In this document: positions 15,356 through 24,284 of the stretch, piece by piece | Numbering within the stretch: the stretch's first letter is position 1 | How the letters are laid out: each line of letters opens with the position of its first letter | The notes under the pieces: generated by a model | Databases searched by the model: none | Told to the model about the DNA's origin: nothing | The model's input: only the letters and a program-made list of their open reading frames with translations | Assembly (NCBI GenBank): GCA_964549595.1 | Contig: CAZJWK010000018.1 | Location: 1 to 38,566, forward strand | Direction of reading: 5' to 3' | From: CAZQQN01 sp964549595 | Lineage (GTDB): Bacteria > Bacteroidota > Bacteroidia > CAILMK01 > CAYYUA01 | Length of the DNA stretch: 38,566 nucleotides | Program-made: the position numbers and the translations under genes

Positions 15356-16506
15356 TATTTCACCTTCCTGTTTTTCCAGTTATAGGCGCCAAAATTTGCA
15401 TATATGGCAATAAAGACCACGTAAAACGGATAAATCAGTGCAGCAGGAAAATAATAAATCAACATCCTGCTCATTTCAAAAAACCCACTCAATGGTAACA
15501 AAAATAGAAATTCCATCACCACCTTGAAGCCAAAAAGTATTAAAAAGCAAACTGCCGGGATTAAATTCAAAGGCATTCCGAGCAAAGCCAAAATAATCGC
15601 TAAATGATAAAAGAAAACAAAATAAATTATTAATACTGTGGCCCATTGGGTATAAGCCTTTCCTTTAGAAACCCATCTCTTTCTTTGTTGAAGGAGTTCC
15701 GAAACTTTTGCTAAAGGTTGCGTAAAAATCAGGGCTCTTTTGCTTTTTAAAAATTCCACCTTTTCAGGATATTTCATGTTTATTTTATACAATAGAAATT
15801 CATCATCCCCGGAAGCTAAGTGGTCATACCCCTTAAATCCATTAACCTCTTTAAAAACATCTTTTCGATATGCCAGATTAGCCCCATTACACATATTCGG
15901 CTTATTATTACTGATAGAAGCAGCCCCGATTCCAATTAAGCTCATGAATTCCAATGTCTGAATGGCTTCAAAAAAACTTTTCCCGGGTTTATATTGAACC
16001 GGCCCCGCTATAAAATAGGGCTCTTGCTCATGAATAAATGAGGCCATAGTCAAAAGCCAGGTTCGGGATGCCACACAATCCGCATCGGTAGTGACTATCC
16101 AATTGCCTCTCGCCTCTCTTATGCCTGTTTCAATGGCTTGTTTTTTATACGCTACGAATTCCTCTGATGCTTCATCAGGCACTTTTATTAGTTGAAGGGG
16201 TAATTCGGGATGGTCATTTTTAAACTGCTGTACTTTATCCGCAGTAAAATCCTCAGATTGATCATCCACGACCAATACCTCAAAAGTGTCAAAATCCAAG
16301 TTTTGATCAAGAAGGCTTTTCAGGCATGGTTGAATATTTTCTGCTTCATTTCTGGCAGGAATCACCACGCTTAAAAACGGAATTCCTGTTTTTTTACCCC
16401 CTTCACTTAGGGTCGGTGAATACTCGGGTAGTTTTAACCAGCCGGCTAAGAACCAACCGACCAATACGGCATAAAGCAATCCGAAAAAAATAATCGCTGT
16501 AGTCAT
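15355..16506 (-). CDS. Membrane-associated family 2 glycosyltransferase
   Basis: This 383-residue enzyme should transfer sugar from a nucleotide sugar to a lipid or polysaccharide acceptor. An N-terminal helix (about 3-23) precedes a GT-A fold: SVVIPARNEAENI (47-59), VVDDQSED with Asp81/Asp82, the metal-binding DAD at 141-143, GDDEF (233-237, catalytic base region) and QRKRW (274-278, processive-type acceptor loop). Three C-terminal membrane helices follow. The layout is like that of GT2 enzymes making lipid-linked or exported glycans. It lies 21 nt after the YbhN-like gene and overlaps the small downstream gene by one base. Donor and acceptor cannot be read from sequence. Confidence 0.88.
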   Translation of the reverse strand: MTTAIIFFGLLYAVLVGWFLAGWLKLPEYSPTLSEGGKKTGIPFLSVVIPARNEAENIQPCLKSLLDQNLDFDTFEVLVVDDQSEDFTADKVQQFKNDHPELPLQLIKVPDEASEEFVAYKKQAIETGIREARGNWIVTTDADCVASRTWLLTMASFIHEQEPYFIAGPVQYKPGKSFFEAIQTLEFMSLIGIGAASISNNKPNMCNGANLAYRKDVFKEVNGFKGYDHLASGDDEFLLYKINMKYPEKVEFLKSKRALIFTQPLAKVSELLQQRKRWVSKGKAYTQWATVLIIYFVFFYHLAIILALLGMPLNLIPAVCFLILFGFKVVMEFLFLLPLSGFFEMSRMLIYYFPAALIYPFYVVFIAIYANFGAYNWKNRKVK

Positions 16507-16527
16507 TGTTTTAAATGCACAATTGAT

Positions 16528-17499
16528 TTAATGGTTTTCCCCGTTCCGCTGGATAACCAGGAAAATAGCACCAAAAAAAGCGGGAATTAAAAGGTTAATG
16601 AACCAAAGGGCATAAGTTCCCATAAGTATCCCTGGCTTATTATCCGCAAAATAACCAATAAAATGAACCGCAGTGGCGCCCCTAACGCCCAATTCTGTTA
16701 AAGCGATGCTGGGTATTATTGCTTGGGTAAAAAAGTTTAAAGGAATGCTAATCAATGCTTCTTCCCATGCCAGTGATACATTAAACACCTTAAACAAAAG
16801 CAGGAATTGGATCAAAAAAACCAGGTAACGCAGGCCTGCGTAACCAAGAATCACCCCTAGCCCTTTTGAATGAAAATAAGCCAGCACATTGATGTATTGT
16901 TTAAGCTTGGTCAGGTAAGGTTTTTCAGGGATTAAATAATTCACCGAGCCTACGTTAAAATAGATGAAAAGTAAGATCAGGTTCAGGCCTAAGGTCAAAG
17001 CCATTAAAATATAAAACAAATAGAATGAGCCTGGTTGAATAAGCCGGAAGTAAAACAGAAAAGCCAATGAACCACAAATTACAGTTATCAAGGTCTGGGC
17101 AAAACTACCGACAAGTGTGGCAATAATGGCTTTTATTCTTTTCTGAGGCCGAATGTAGAAAATTCTTCCCAAATACTCAGCTATGCGGTTTGGCATAATA
17201 GAAGAAACGGTAACTCCACTAAAAATGGCTTTAAATGAAGTAGGAAATCCAATGGTTTGAATATGCTTTAATAAGGTCTGCCATTTTAGGGCTTCGATCC
17301 CCCAGTTCATTATCATCAAAAAACAGGTACCGGCCAACAATAAATAACCTAAGCCATCAACTTCCTTAAGGCTTTTTATAAAATCATCAAAATCCTGACT
17401 TACGAAAACAGCCTTGTACAAATAATAAAAGGCAAGGAAAAATATGATCCATTTGAATCCCAGTAAAATCCTTTTTTGGTACCGTTTCCAAAAGTTCAA
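16528..17499 (-). CDS. YbhN/AglD-type (lysylphosphatidylglycerol synthase TM-like) membrane protein
   Basis: This 323-residue protein has about eight predicted membrane helices (for example WIIFFLAFYYLY, LIPAFFGAIFLVI). The pattern is that of the flippase-like UPF0104 / LPG-synthase-TM family: SLKEVDGLGYLLLAGTCFL, then the conserved stretch SGVTVSSIMPNRIAEYLGR and, near the C-terminus, ALTELGVRGATAVHFIGYF. It lacks the soluble aminoacyl-transferase domain of MprF, so it should not modify lipids with lysine. The family is proposed to move lipids or polyprenyl-linked sugars. As first gene of a run with the GT2 enzyme it may flip the glycan that enzyme builds; this is inference. Confidence 0.82.
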   Translation of the reverse strand: MNFWKRYQKRILLGFKWIIFFLAFYYLYKAVFVSQDFDDFIKSLKEVDGLGYLLLAGTCFLMIMNWGIEALKWQTLLKHIQTIGFPTSFKAIFSGVTVSSIMPNRIAEYLGRIFYIRPQKRIKAIIATLVGSFAQTLITVICGSLAFLFYFRLIQPGSFYLFYILMALTLGLNLILLFIYFNVGSVNYLIPEKPYLTKLKQYINVLAYFHSKGLGVILGYAGLRYLVFLIQFLLLFKVFNVSLAWEEALISIPLNFFTQAIIPSIALTELGVRGATAVHFIGYFADNKPGILMGTYALWFINLLIPAFFGAIFLVIQRNGENH

Positions 17500-17629
17500 A
17501 ATAAGTAGGTTTCAGGTCGGAAATTGAATAGAGTCAATATTTAACAATGCACGAATTTTCAAATTCTTTGAGAAAAAAGGAAAATAGCGCTTTTCAGTAG
17601 GATGATATCCCCTTTTACCTAAAAAGGTT

Positions 17630-17637
17630 TAATTTTG
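17630..17637 (+). promoter_or_regulatory. Possible -7 element upstream of ruvC
   Basis: TAATTTTG matches TAnnTTTG and ends 23 nt before the ruvC start. No -33 TTTG lies at the expected spacing, so confidence is low. Confidence 0.33.
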
Positions 17638-17660
17638 ATGACCAGGTATAAATAGCAGGT

Positions 17661-18236
17661 ATGGGAAAAAAGGTGAAGGAAATTGAATCAGACAAGATAA
17701 TTTTAGGGGTAGATCCGGGTACATCCATTATGGGGTATGGTTTAATCCAAATAGCAGGGAAAGAACCAAAAATCCTGAATTATGGAATTATTCACCTCAA
17801 TAAATATCCGGACAATATGATAAAGCTGCGTAAAATATTTGAGCGTTCCCTGCAATTAATTGAAGAGCACAAACCTGATGAATTGGCTATTGAGGCCCCT
17901 TTCTACGGCAAAAATGTGCAATCCATGCTTAAACTTGGAAGAGCGCAGGGCGTTTCAATGGCTGCCGGACTTTACCGGGATGTACCCATTTTTGAATACG
18001 CCCCGAAAAAAGTAAAACAATCCATAACCAGTAATGGCAATGCTTCAAAAGAACAGGTGGCTGGTATGATTAAAAACCTTTTAAATCTGGAAACAATCCC
18101 AGATCAGTTAGATGCCACGGACGGAATGGCTGTTGCTATTTGTCATTTTTTCCAAAATCACAACCCCGTAAACCAAGGTAAAAAATACAGTTCCTGGCAA
18201 TCCTTTCTGAAAGACAATCCAGACAAAATGGGATGA
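17661..18236 (+). CDS. ruvC: Crossover junction endodeoxyribonuclease RuvC
   Basis: RuvC cuts Holliday junctions symmetrically during recombinational repair, working with RuvAB. The 191-residue protein carries the RNase-H-like acidic set: Asp18 (ILGVDPGTS), Glu78 (ELAIEAPFYGKN), and Asp151 and Asp154 (QLDATDGMAVAICH). A basic DNA-contact helix is present around KLGRAQGVSM, and APKKVKQSITSNGNASKEQV matches the family. About ten extra residues precede the catalytic start compared with E. coli. It is a single gene; its stop lies 7 nt from the convergent stop of the HIT gene. Confidence 0.96.
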   Translation: MGKKVKEIESDKIILGVDPGTSIMGYGLIQIAGKEPKILNYGIIHLNKYPDNMIKLRKIFERSLQLIEEHKPDELAIEAPFYGKNVQSMLKLGRAQGVSMAAGLYRDVPIFEYAPKKVKQSITSNGNASKEQVAGMIKNLLNLETIPDQLDATDGMAVAICHFFQNHNPVNQGKKYSSWQSFLKDNPDKMG

Positions 18237-18243
18237 CCAAATA

Positions 18244-18645
18244 TTAGCTCAGCACTACTTGTTCATTAATTTCCTTCGCAATGGTTGCCATTTCCGACTC
18301 AGTCAAATTAACCCGAGGTTGCTTAAAATCGATATCAGATTCATGGTTGATGGGAATTAAATGAATATGGGCATGAGGAATTTCAAGCCCTAATACTACA
18401 ACACCGATCCTTTCACAAGGCACCACCTGCTCAATGCCCAATGCCACTTTTTTTGCGAAGATTTGCATTCGGGCCAATAAGTCATCTTCAAGGTCAAAGA
18501 GGTAATCTATTTCCTTTTTAGGGACCACAAGCGTATGGCCTTTTGCCAAAGGGTTTACATCAAGGAAAGCATAGAAATCTTCACTTTCTGCAATTTTATA
18601 AGAGGGAACCTCGCCTCTTATGATTTTTGTGAACAAAGAAGCCAT
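18244..18645 (-). CDS. HIT family nucleotide hydrolase/transferase
   Basis: The 133-residue cytoplasmic protein has the histidine triad His91-x-His93-x-His95 in IPHAHIHLIPI, with the usual preceding landmarks MASLFTKIIRGEVPSYKIAE, FLDVNPLAKGHTLVVPK and GVVVLGLEIPH. The Hint/HinT branch hydrolyses phosphoramidates such as AMP-lysine; the exact substrate here is not known. It lies 26 nt after greA and is probably cotranscribed with it, a pairing often seen in Bacteroidetes. Confidence 0.93.
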   Translation of the reverse strand: MASLFTKIIRGEVPSYKIAESEDFYAFLDVNPLAKGHTLVVPKKEIDYLFDLEDDLLARMQIFAKKVALGIEQVVPCERIGVVVLGLEIPHAHIHLIPINHESDIDFKQPRVNLTESEMATIAKEINEQVVLS

Positions 18646-18671
18646 GAAAAATGAGCCTTTCCTTTCAAATT

Positions 18672-19142
18672 TTATTCAATTGAAATTTCCAGAATCTCTA
18701 ATTCCAGTTTACCAGCGGGCACCTCGGCTTCAGCAATATCCCCTACTTTCTTTCCCATCAACGCCTGGCCAATGGGAGATGATGTAGAAATCTTGCCTTC
18801 TTTCAAGTTGGCTTCTTTTTGCGAAACCAATTTATATTTCATTTCTTTCCCCGTATTGAGGTTTTTTATCTTTACGGTTGACAATGCATTTACTTTAGAG
18901 GTGTCCACCTTTGACTCATCAAGTACTTTCGCTTCAGAATAGGTTTTTTCCAAATGAGCAATTTTGTCTTCTAATTTCTTCTGTTCCTCTTTAGCGGCAT
19001 CATATTCAGCATTTTCACTTAGGTCACCCTTAGAAGCCGCCTCAGAAATGGCTTCTGAAATCCGTCTTCTTTCTACACCCTTTAAGTGTTCCAATTCTTC
19101 ACGTAATTTTTCCAAACCTTCCTTAGAAAAGTATTCAGGCAT
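18672..19142 (-). CDS. greA: Transcription elongation factor GreA
   Basis: GreA rescues backtracked RNA polymerase by stimulating transcript cleavage through the secondary channel. The 156-residue protein has the N-terminal coiled coil (about 6-75) with the tip motif GDLSENAEYDAAKE, where Asp40 and Glu43 correspond to the metal-chelating acidic pair. The C-terminal FKBP-like domain follows, with STSSPIGQALMGKKVGD near the end. Length and motifs fit GreA rather than GreB. It begins 45 nt after the terminator of the PorV-like operon, so it has a separate promoter, not clearly recognisable in that short gap. Confidence 0.95.
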   Translation of the reverse strand: MPEYFSKEGLEKLREELEHLKGVERRRISEAISEAASKGDLSENAEYDAAKEEQKKLEDKIAHLEKTYSEAKVLDESKVDTSKVNALSTVKIKNLNTGKEMKYKLVSQKEANLKEGKISTSSPIGQALMGKKVGDIAEAEVPAGKLELEILEISIE

Positions 19143-19187
19143 CTTTCCTCATTTTTTTGGTTTTCAACTAAATGAATGGTGGTAACA

Positions 19188-19225
19188 AATAAAAACGTTC
19201 TGACCAGGTTTTGACCAGAACGCTT
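19188..19225 (-). terminator. Terminator of the receptor / secreted protein / PorV-like operon
   Basis: On the minus strand AAGCGTTCTG (19225-19216) pairs with CAGAACGTTT (19202-19193), with one G-T wobble, around a 13-nt loop. The pairing runs into TTTTTATTTG. It lies 28 nt after the stop of the PorV-like gene and before greA. Confidence 0.78.
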
Positions 19226-19252
19226 CTAAGTTAAAGAATTTTCACTTATTTT

Positions 19253-20353
19253 TCAAAGTGTGAGGTTAACCCCCATGGAATGAACACCGTCAAAATTCCG
19301 CGTAGCCCTGTAAGAGTAATCCAATGTGAATTTACTACGGTAATCTTTTTCTTCTTTTTCCTCTCCAAGGGGAACATCAACCGAAAAGCCCGCAGAAGGG
19401 CCTGTATAGACACTAGTACTACCTTCATCACCAAAAATTCCTTCTTCATAGAGTAGTCCGCCTCTTAATTGAACAATCTCACCTATACCAAATTCCGCAC
19501 CAAACAAGAACTGATCTTTAGTGAAAGAATTAGAAGTGAATTTACCGGCTAAGGTTACCCGGTAGCCATCTTTTTTTCCAAAGTACATGTCCTGGGCAAT
19601 ACTAATATCCAGAAGCGAAGGAAGTTCAAAAGAGGATGACCGAACTTGCATGGTTTGGGGATAGTTATTCCCTTGAATGGTAGCACGGTTGGATAAACCG
19701 TCCCCGGTGAACTGCATGGGCGTTCCTACATTTTTTAGGGCCACACCAAAATGGGAATTCTTTTTTTCAGCATCACCAAGATTAGTGGAATATTGTATCC
19801 CTGCATCAATAGCGACTCCTGTTGCACTGACATCATCAAGCGATTCTGATATCATACGAATAACAGCCCCTCCCTTTATGAAGTTTGAGAACTGCTTGNN
19901 NNNNNNNNGCTTGGCATACCCGGCAGATATATTGACAATACTGGGATTATAAGTGCCTAAGCCCCCATCCGGTTGTTGAACGGTGGTTTTTTGGACCTGG
20001 CCCACATTAAAGGAAGAAACACTAACCCCTATGCCGTTGGTATTTCGCTCTCCCAAGGTAGTCGAGAAACCAAAAGCATTCATGGTAACGCCGGTACCCA
20101 ATAAATATTTGGAGTGAGCCACCTTCATTTCAAGGTTGTCAGTACCTATCAGACCCCCAACGTTACTCCTCAACGCTTCTATGCCGGATACATTGGCCAT
20201 ATTGGCACCATGCCAACCACTCAGTCGTGGCCATGGATTAATCAGTAACTCGTGAGCCCCGGATTGACCAACCCTATCCGGATTCCCTGCCTTGAGTAAA
20301 ACAGGGCCGGCTAAAAGCAAACATGCTAAAATTATCGAAAATATTCGTTTCAT
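19253..20353 (-). CDS. PorV/PorQ-family outer-membrane barrel protein (contains a 10-N assembly gap)
   Basis: About 366 residues. A signal peptide (MKRIFSIILACLLLAGPVLL, cut after KA) is followed by the family start: GQSGAHELLINPWPRLSGWH, ANMANVSGIEALRSNVGGL. Many amphipathic strands follow (GIGVSVSSFNVGQV; FSNFIKGGAVIRM; FGAEFGIGEIVQLRGGLLY), ending in LDYSYRATRNFDGVHSMGVN. PorV is the type IX secretion shuttle; PorQ helps attachment. This protein is a paralogue-like member, not clearly either one. It is the last gene of the operon, 25 nt after the 1,288-residue protein. The frame is kept across the gap at 19899-19908. If the duplicated bases GCTTG on both sides are an unmerged 5-nt overlap, the protein reads GYAKQFSNF with nothing missing. 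Confidence 0.82.
   Translation of the reverse strand: MKRIFSIILACLLLAGPVLLKAGNPDRVGQSGAHELLINPWPRLSGWHGANMANVSGIEALRSNVGGLIGTDNLEMKVAHSKYLLGTGVTMNAFGFSTTLGERNTNGIGVSVSSFNVGQVQKTTVQQPDGGLGTYNPSIVNISAGYAKXXXXKQFSNFIKGGAVIRMISESLDDVSATGVAIDAGIQYSTNLGDAEKKNSHFGVALKNVGTPMQFTGDGLSNRATIQGNNYPQTMQVRSSSFELPSLLDISIAQDMYFGKKDGYRVTLAGKFTSNSFTKDQFLFGAEFGIGEIVQLRGGLLYEEGIFGDEGSTSVYTGPSAGFSVDVPLGEEKEEKDYRSKFTLDYSYRATRNFDGVHSMGVNLTL
19899..19908. other. Assembly gap (10 N) inside the PorV-like gene
   Basis: Ten N of placeholder length. The flanks are ...CTGCTTG and GCTTGGCAT..., sharing the 5 bases GCTTG. Merging these would keep the reading frame and give a smooth protein sequence, so the gap may be empty. 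Confidence 0.95.
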
Positions 20354-20378
20354 CAGCGCTAAAGTTTTTTTGTCTGTT

Positions 20379-23300
20379 TTAGAAAGTATCTAAATCAAGT
20401 GGCCTTCTCATACCAAACCATTTAATAGTGGTTTGACCCAATTCATAACCATTAATGTGAATCAGGTAAACACCGCTACCAATGGGAACTCCGGCCGAAT
20501 TTTTCAAATCCCAATCCAGGAAAGTTTTGTGATTAGAAGCTTTTTGGTCTCTACTAAAACGCCTTACCAACTTACCATCTAAAGTATAAATGGAAACTTC
20601 AACCTTTTGAGGAAGGTTCGTAATCCTTACCCTATTATCCAACTGACTATTTTCATAAGAAGAATAAGCATAATAGGGGTTAGGAACGGCCTTCACCATA
20701 TCAAGGGCTGCCTTACCCATGGTTTCGTTGGTTTTGGTGGCCAGATCATCCGTATTAAAAGAGTATTTTGGTTGGTTATCATTATTTTCTCTTTCCCTGG
20801 TATCGTAGGTTTTATAAGGTACATCCACCCGGAGTTCAATCTTGGTTTTGGTGGGGATTAACCCTTTCTCAAGCGATTTAAAATTAAAATCTTCAGCCAG
20901 GGTCGGAATCATTACCCACATGGCAGAACCAAAAACACCTCTCATTTCCGTAAAATCATTTTCTTTAAGGACTTCATGGTAGGTATCACCGCCATCGTAG
21001 GCAGTGGCATATTGACTCCCCCTTGATTCAGTAGTTGTGGAGTTCATTATATAAATGTAATGCTTACCGGCAAACTTGTACCGGTCAAAACCATTTCCAG
21101 CCGGATTAAATACATTGGACGTAGGATTCCAGAGCATGTCTGAGCCATTTTCGCCATTAAGCCAGGAATCCTCACCAAACATGATATTCAGCCTTTCTCC
21201 GGTTTCCAGGTTAATGGCATATCCCGGGAACCAGGATTTACCTTTTTCATTGTCTGAGTATTTGGGTGTTCCATCACTTTTGATGGCATTAGGATCTTCC
21301 CACGATGCATGGTCACGATAAAAAGGCCCATTTTTAGTCTGATCAAGTTTTACGCCATCTCCTTCCGTGTTATCCCTGTCAGGATTCATTTCAAGCACAA
21401 CACATTCGGTCCATTTGCTTTTATCCGAGGTGAAGACCAAATCCACACTATTAAGGTTTTCAATACTACCTACCTTGTAGGATCGGGCTGGATAAGCTGG
21501 ACCAAAAGTAGGTATCCGGTTGTCATCATTGGCTTTGGCCACAAGACCGTAAGGAGCAATAACACCCCCTTCCCCGATAAACCTGGATCCGGGTGCATTG
21601 GTGGGTAATTCTTTACCGATATTTGATAACAACTTTTCATAAACCTCATTAGGGTCAATAGCCTCGTATCGTCCACCTCTAATAGTAGCATCATGAAAAG
21701 CAATACTATAATCAGATGGGCTCTGAGGGTTATCCTTGCCGGCCCTTATCCAATTAGCGGGATTTACAACATCACCGCCAACATTGGCATCGACATCCTT
21801 TACCCCGGATAGCCAGGCCACCTTATCATCCTTGAATTCGATACTTGCCCTCTGAAAACCCAGTGTTGTTAAATTATCCCTACCAGAGTCCAATGTAGGC
21901 CCATCTACCTGTTCAACCTTTGCAGATAATCCGTAATCCGAAATTACCTGCTCGTTACCTTTCTTTAAACTACGATCGGATTTCAGGGTGTCCGCCTTAT
22001 TAAATTTTGCCATAGCCCAGGTAGCATTTTCGGAAACAAGTTTGTCATTTTTTCCGTCTAAGGATGAATCCCGGATTTCAAAGACAAAATTGCCACTGGG
22101 TACATTCATGGGATCATTGACAAATATATTCACGGGACCCCCATTAATTTCATAAGTGGGATTATCAACAGAGCCATTTTTAAGAATTTTCTTAACAGAC
22201 TCATTGGTCAAACTCAAATCCATACCCCCGTTTCCTGAGCCCTCAATCCGGGTTATCTGAGGTTGGTCGCCAAAACTTGCCTGGGTAATGGCACCGTCAA
22301 GTTCCGGTTCAGTTTTATGGGGATAAACCGTAATAATTCTTGGCCCCGTGGATTCCACATATTCTTTATCAGCTTTTCTGGAAACAGAATCGTCAGGATT
22401 AAACGAAGCATAGGGTATCAACGCAAAATGGTAAGCTTGGTTATTAACCAAATTATCACTTCCTGAGGCAAAAGCATCTTTATTGATTTCAAAAGAATGC
22501 CGAATGCCCTCATTATTGCCTTCCACTTTCAAAACCCGCTGCCGACTACCTACATCAGGGTTAAAAACACTATTGAATAAATTACTAATGCCATCTTCCA
22601 CATCAACCTGCCTTATTAGCCTTGCCTTATCCGGGTTACCAAATTGATCAGCGGTAACGTCTTCATTTTTAAGCTGGAAAATTTTGTAACCCTGGAAGAC
22701 GTACTCAATAGTATCCGAGGAAATGGAAGAAACAGATTCTGCGAAATAATCTTCAGTGGGACCGGTATTTTCGAGGGTTAAAATAATGCTTTCATCAAGT
22801 TCCTGTGAAACAAAATCCGGGGATGGAGGTCCGGAAAGGATTTCAAAATCATTGTTATATAACTCCTGGGCCTTATCATCGGCAATCTTTAAAAGGTCCA
22901 GTGAACCTATATTCCCGCCACTTGTCGCATTGGCCCAAACCACACCGACAGTGACAAAGTTAACGGCACCGGGCATTAATGTAAAAGGCCCGGAGGATTG
23001 AATAAACCGCCTATCACTTGGCTTATTACCAGCCGATTGTTCTGACCAAGCTTCAGGGGGATCACCCGGGAACATGTAATCGCATTCCTCTGACCCTCCT
23101 TTTCCATCTTCTCCACAAGTTATGGGAGCACCATCTTTCCACGTTCCGGTCAGGTAATTGTAATAATGCTGTGCATCCTCAGGGTTCCCTTGAACGTTAA
23201 AGTTATTGTTGTAATAGACAAAGTAATCCATTCCTCTTACCTCGCCATCGCGGGTGGTAGGACCTCTGAAAAAATCGACACCCACAGAGGGTGGATTCTG

Positions 23301-24245
23301 GCCATAACCGCCAACGCCTTCGTCCAAATTATCACCATTGTAACAAATACCGAGGTCTCTTGTCGTATCGCAGCCCACGTAATCGTCAAAAGCAAAGCCT
23401 AAATCAGGATCTACCCATTGGCCAAAATGGACGCTGTCCAACCTATTCGTAGAACGGTTCACAATTTTCTGCCTGTAAAATGTCATGTTATTCCGTTCAT
23501 CATTGGTCTGGAAAGCAAAAGCCGTGGTTTGCACCTCCAATCCAATGGCTGAGGCTTGTGTTTCCCCATGGATATTACCCTTATCGTTGTAAACAAACCA
23601 AAGCGCCTGATCACCTAAAATTTCAGGATAATCCCCTTTACGGGGTTCGTAAAGGCCATTGGAATCCACATCGTTGAAAGGGGCAAGATAACGGGATTGT
23701 CCCTTGGAAACATCCCCTCTGGAGGGCCAATTCCTGATATCTTTTGGTATATTGTTCGTATTTCCATTCTTTAAGGCCTTTACTTCTTCCTTATTAACCT
23801 TCCAAATTTTATCCCAGTTGTTACATACTTCACTACTTACAGAGGCATCTGCTGTATCCAGCGGCCCCGGATAAAAATCACTACCACTTTGACGATAGGT
23901 CATTGCCGCAGCCCGGAGATTACCGCCTTGATCAAACCCCCCAATCCATAAAGCACCAGCAAATAAGGAGTGCGTCCGGGGTGGTTCCTTCGATTTAGGA
24001 ATCTCATATTTGGCATTGCCAACCAAGTCCCACCACATATCACCTCCGTTCAGAATTCTGGCCCGTACATTATTAATGTCTAAGTTGACATTTGCGGAAG
24101 CAGGTTCACAGCCCGCTGCCAATTCTTGCTTACCCCTTTTATTGGTTTTCTCCTTCTTGTCGCTATTTACGTTTTCTTTTGCCTGGGAATGACTCATAAA
24201 TAAGATTAATCCCAAAGCAACTAATAAAAACCTTAAATTAACCAT
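20379..24245 (-). CDS. Large secreted surface protein, FlgD-like/T9SS-type C-terminal module
   Basis: The 1,288-residue product has a signal peptide (LRFLLVALGLILFMSHSQA). It then has a conserved-looking block with NNVRARILNGGDMWWD (58-73), SLFAGALWIGGFDQGGNLRA (93-112) and a YRQSGSDFYPGPLD segment (to 130). The middle is long, acidic, rich in Asp/Asn/Gly and mostly beta-like, with cysteines clustered near residues 150-420. The C-terminal module (1187-1275) starts VPNPYYAYSSYE and has VSIYTLDGKLVRRFSR and GVPIGSGVYLIHINGYE, the shape of the Ig-like sorting domain used by type IX secretion or of FlgD Ig-like domains. It ends with an extra tail WFGMRRPLDLDTF. I recall similar proteins in Bacteroidetes but know no function; no catalytic motif is visible. 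It is the middle gene of the operon, 39 nt after the receptor. Confidence 0.75.
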   Translation of the reverse strand: MVNLRFLLVALGLILFMSHSQAKENVNSDKKEKTNKRGKQELAAGCEPASANVNLDINNVRARILNGGDMWWDLVGNAKYEIPKSKEPPRTHSLFAGALWIGGFDQGGNLRAAAMTYRQSGSDFYPGPLDTADASVSSEVCNNWDKIWKVNKEEVKALKNGNTNNIPKDIRNWPSRGDVSKGQSRYLAPFNDVDSNGLYEPRKGDYPEILGDQALWFVYNDKGNIHGETQASAIGLEVQTTAFAFQTNDERNNMTFYRQKIVNRSTNRLDSVHFGQWVDPDLGFAFDDYVGCDTTRDLGICYNGDNLDEGVGGYGQNPPSVGVDFFRGPTTRDGEVRGMDYFVYYNNNFNVQGNPEDAQHYYNYLTGTWKDGAPITCGEDGKGGSEECDYMFPGDPPEAWSEQSAGNKPSDRRFIQSSGPFTLMPGAVNFVTVGVVWANATSGGNIGSLDLLKIADDKAQELYNNDFEILSGPPSPDFVSQELDESIILTLENTGPTEDYFAESVSSISSDTIEYVFQGYKIFQLKNEDVTADQFGNPDKARLIRQVDVEDGISNLFNSVFNPDVGSRQRVLKVEGNNEGIRHSFEINKDAFASGSDNLVNNQAYHFALIPYASFNPDDSVSRKADKEYVESTGPRIITVYPHKTEPELDGAITQASFGDQPQITRIEGSGNGGMDLSLTNESVKKILKNGSVDNPTYEINGGPVNIFVNDPMNVPSGNFVFEIRDSSLDGKNDKLVSENATWAMAKFNKADTLKSDRSLKKGNEQVISDYGLSAKVEQVDGPTLDSGRDNLTTLGFQRASIEFKDDKVAWLSGVKDVDANVGGDVVNPANWIRAGKDNPQSPSDYSIAFHDATIRGGRYEAIDPNEVYEKLLSNIGKELPTNAPGSRFIGEGGVIAPYGLVAKANDDNRIPTFGPAYPARSYKVGSIENLNSVDLVFTSDKSKWTECVVLEMNPDRDNTEGDGVKLDQTKNGPFYRDHASWEDPNAIKSDGTPKYSDNEKGKSWFPGYAINLETGERLNIMFGEDSWLNGENGSDMLWNPTSNVFNPAGNGFDRYKFAGKHYIYIMNSTTTESRGSQYATAYDGGDTYHEVLKENDFTEMRGVFGSAMWVMIPTLAEDFNFKSLEKGLIPTKTKIELRVDVPYKTYDTRERENNDNQPKYSFNTDDLATKTNETMGKAALDMVKAVPNPYYAYSSYENSQLDNRVRITNLPQKVEVSIYTLDGKLVRRFSRDQKASNHKTFLDWDLKNSAGVPIGSGVYLIHINGYELGQTTIKWFGMRRPLDLDTF

Positions 24246-24284
24246 ATAATTTGAACTTTAGTTTATTTTATTCAATCAATCAAT

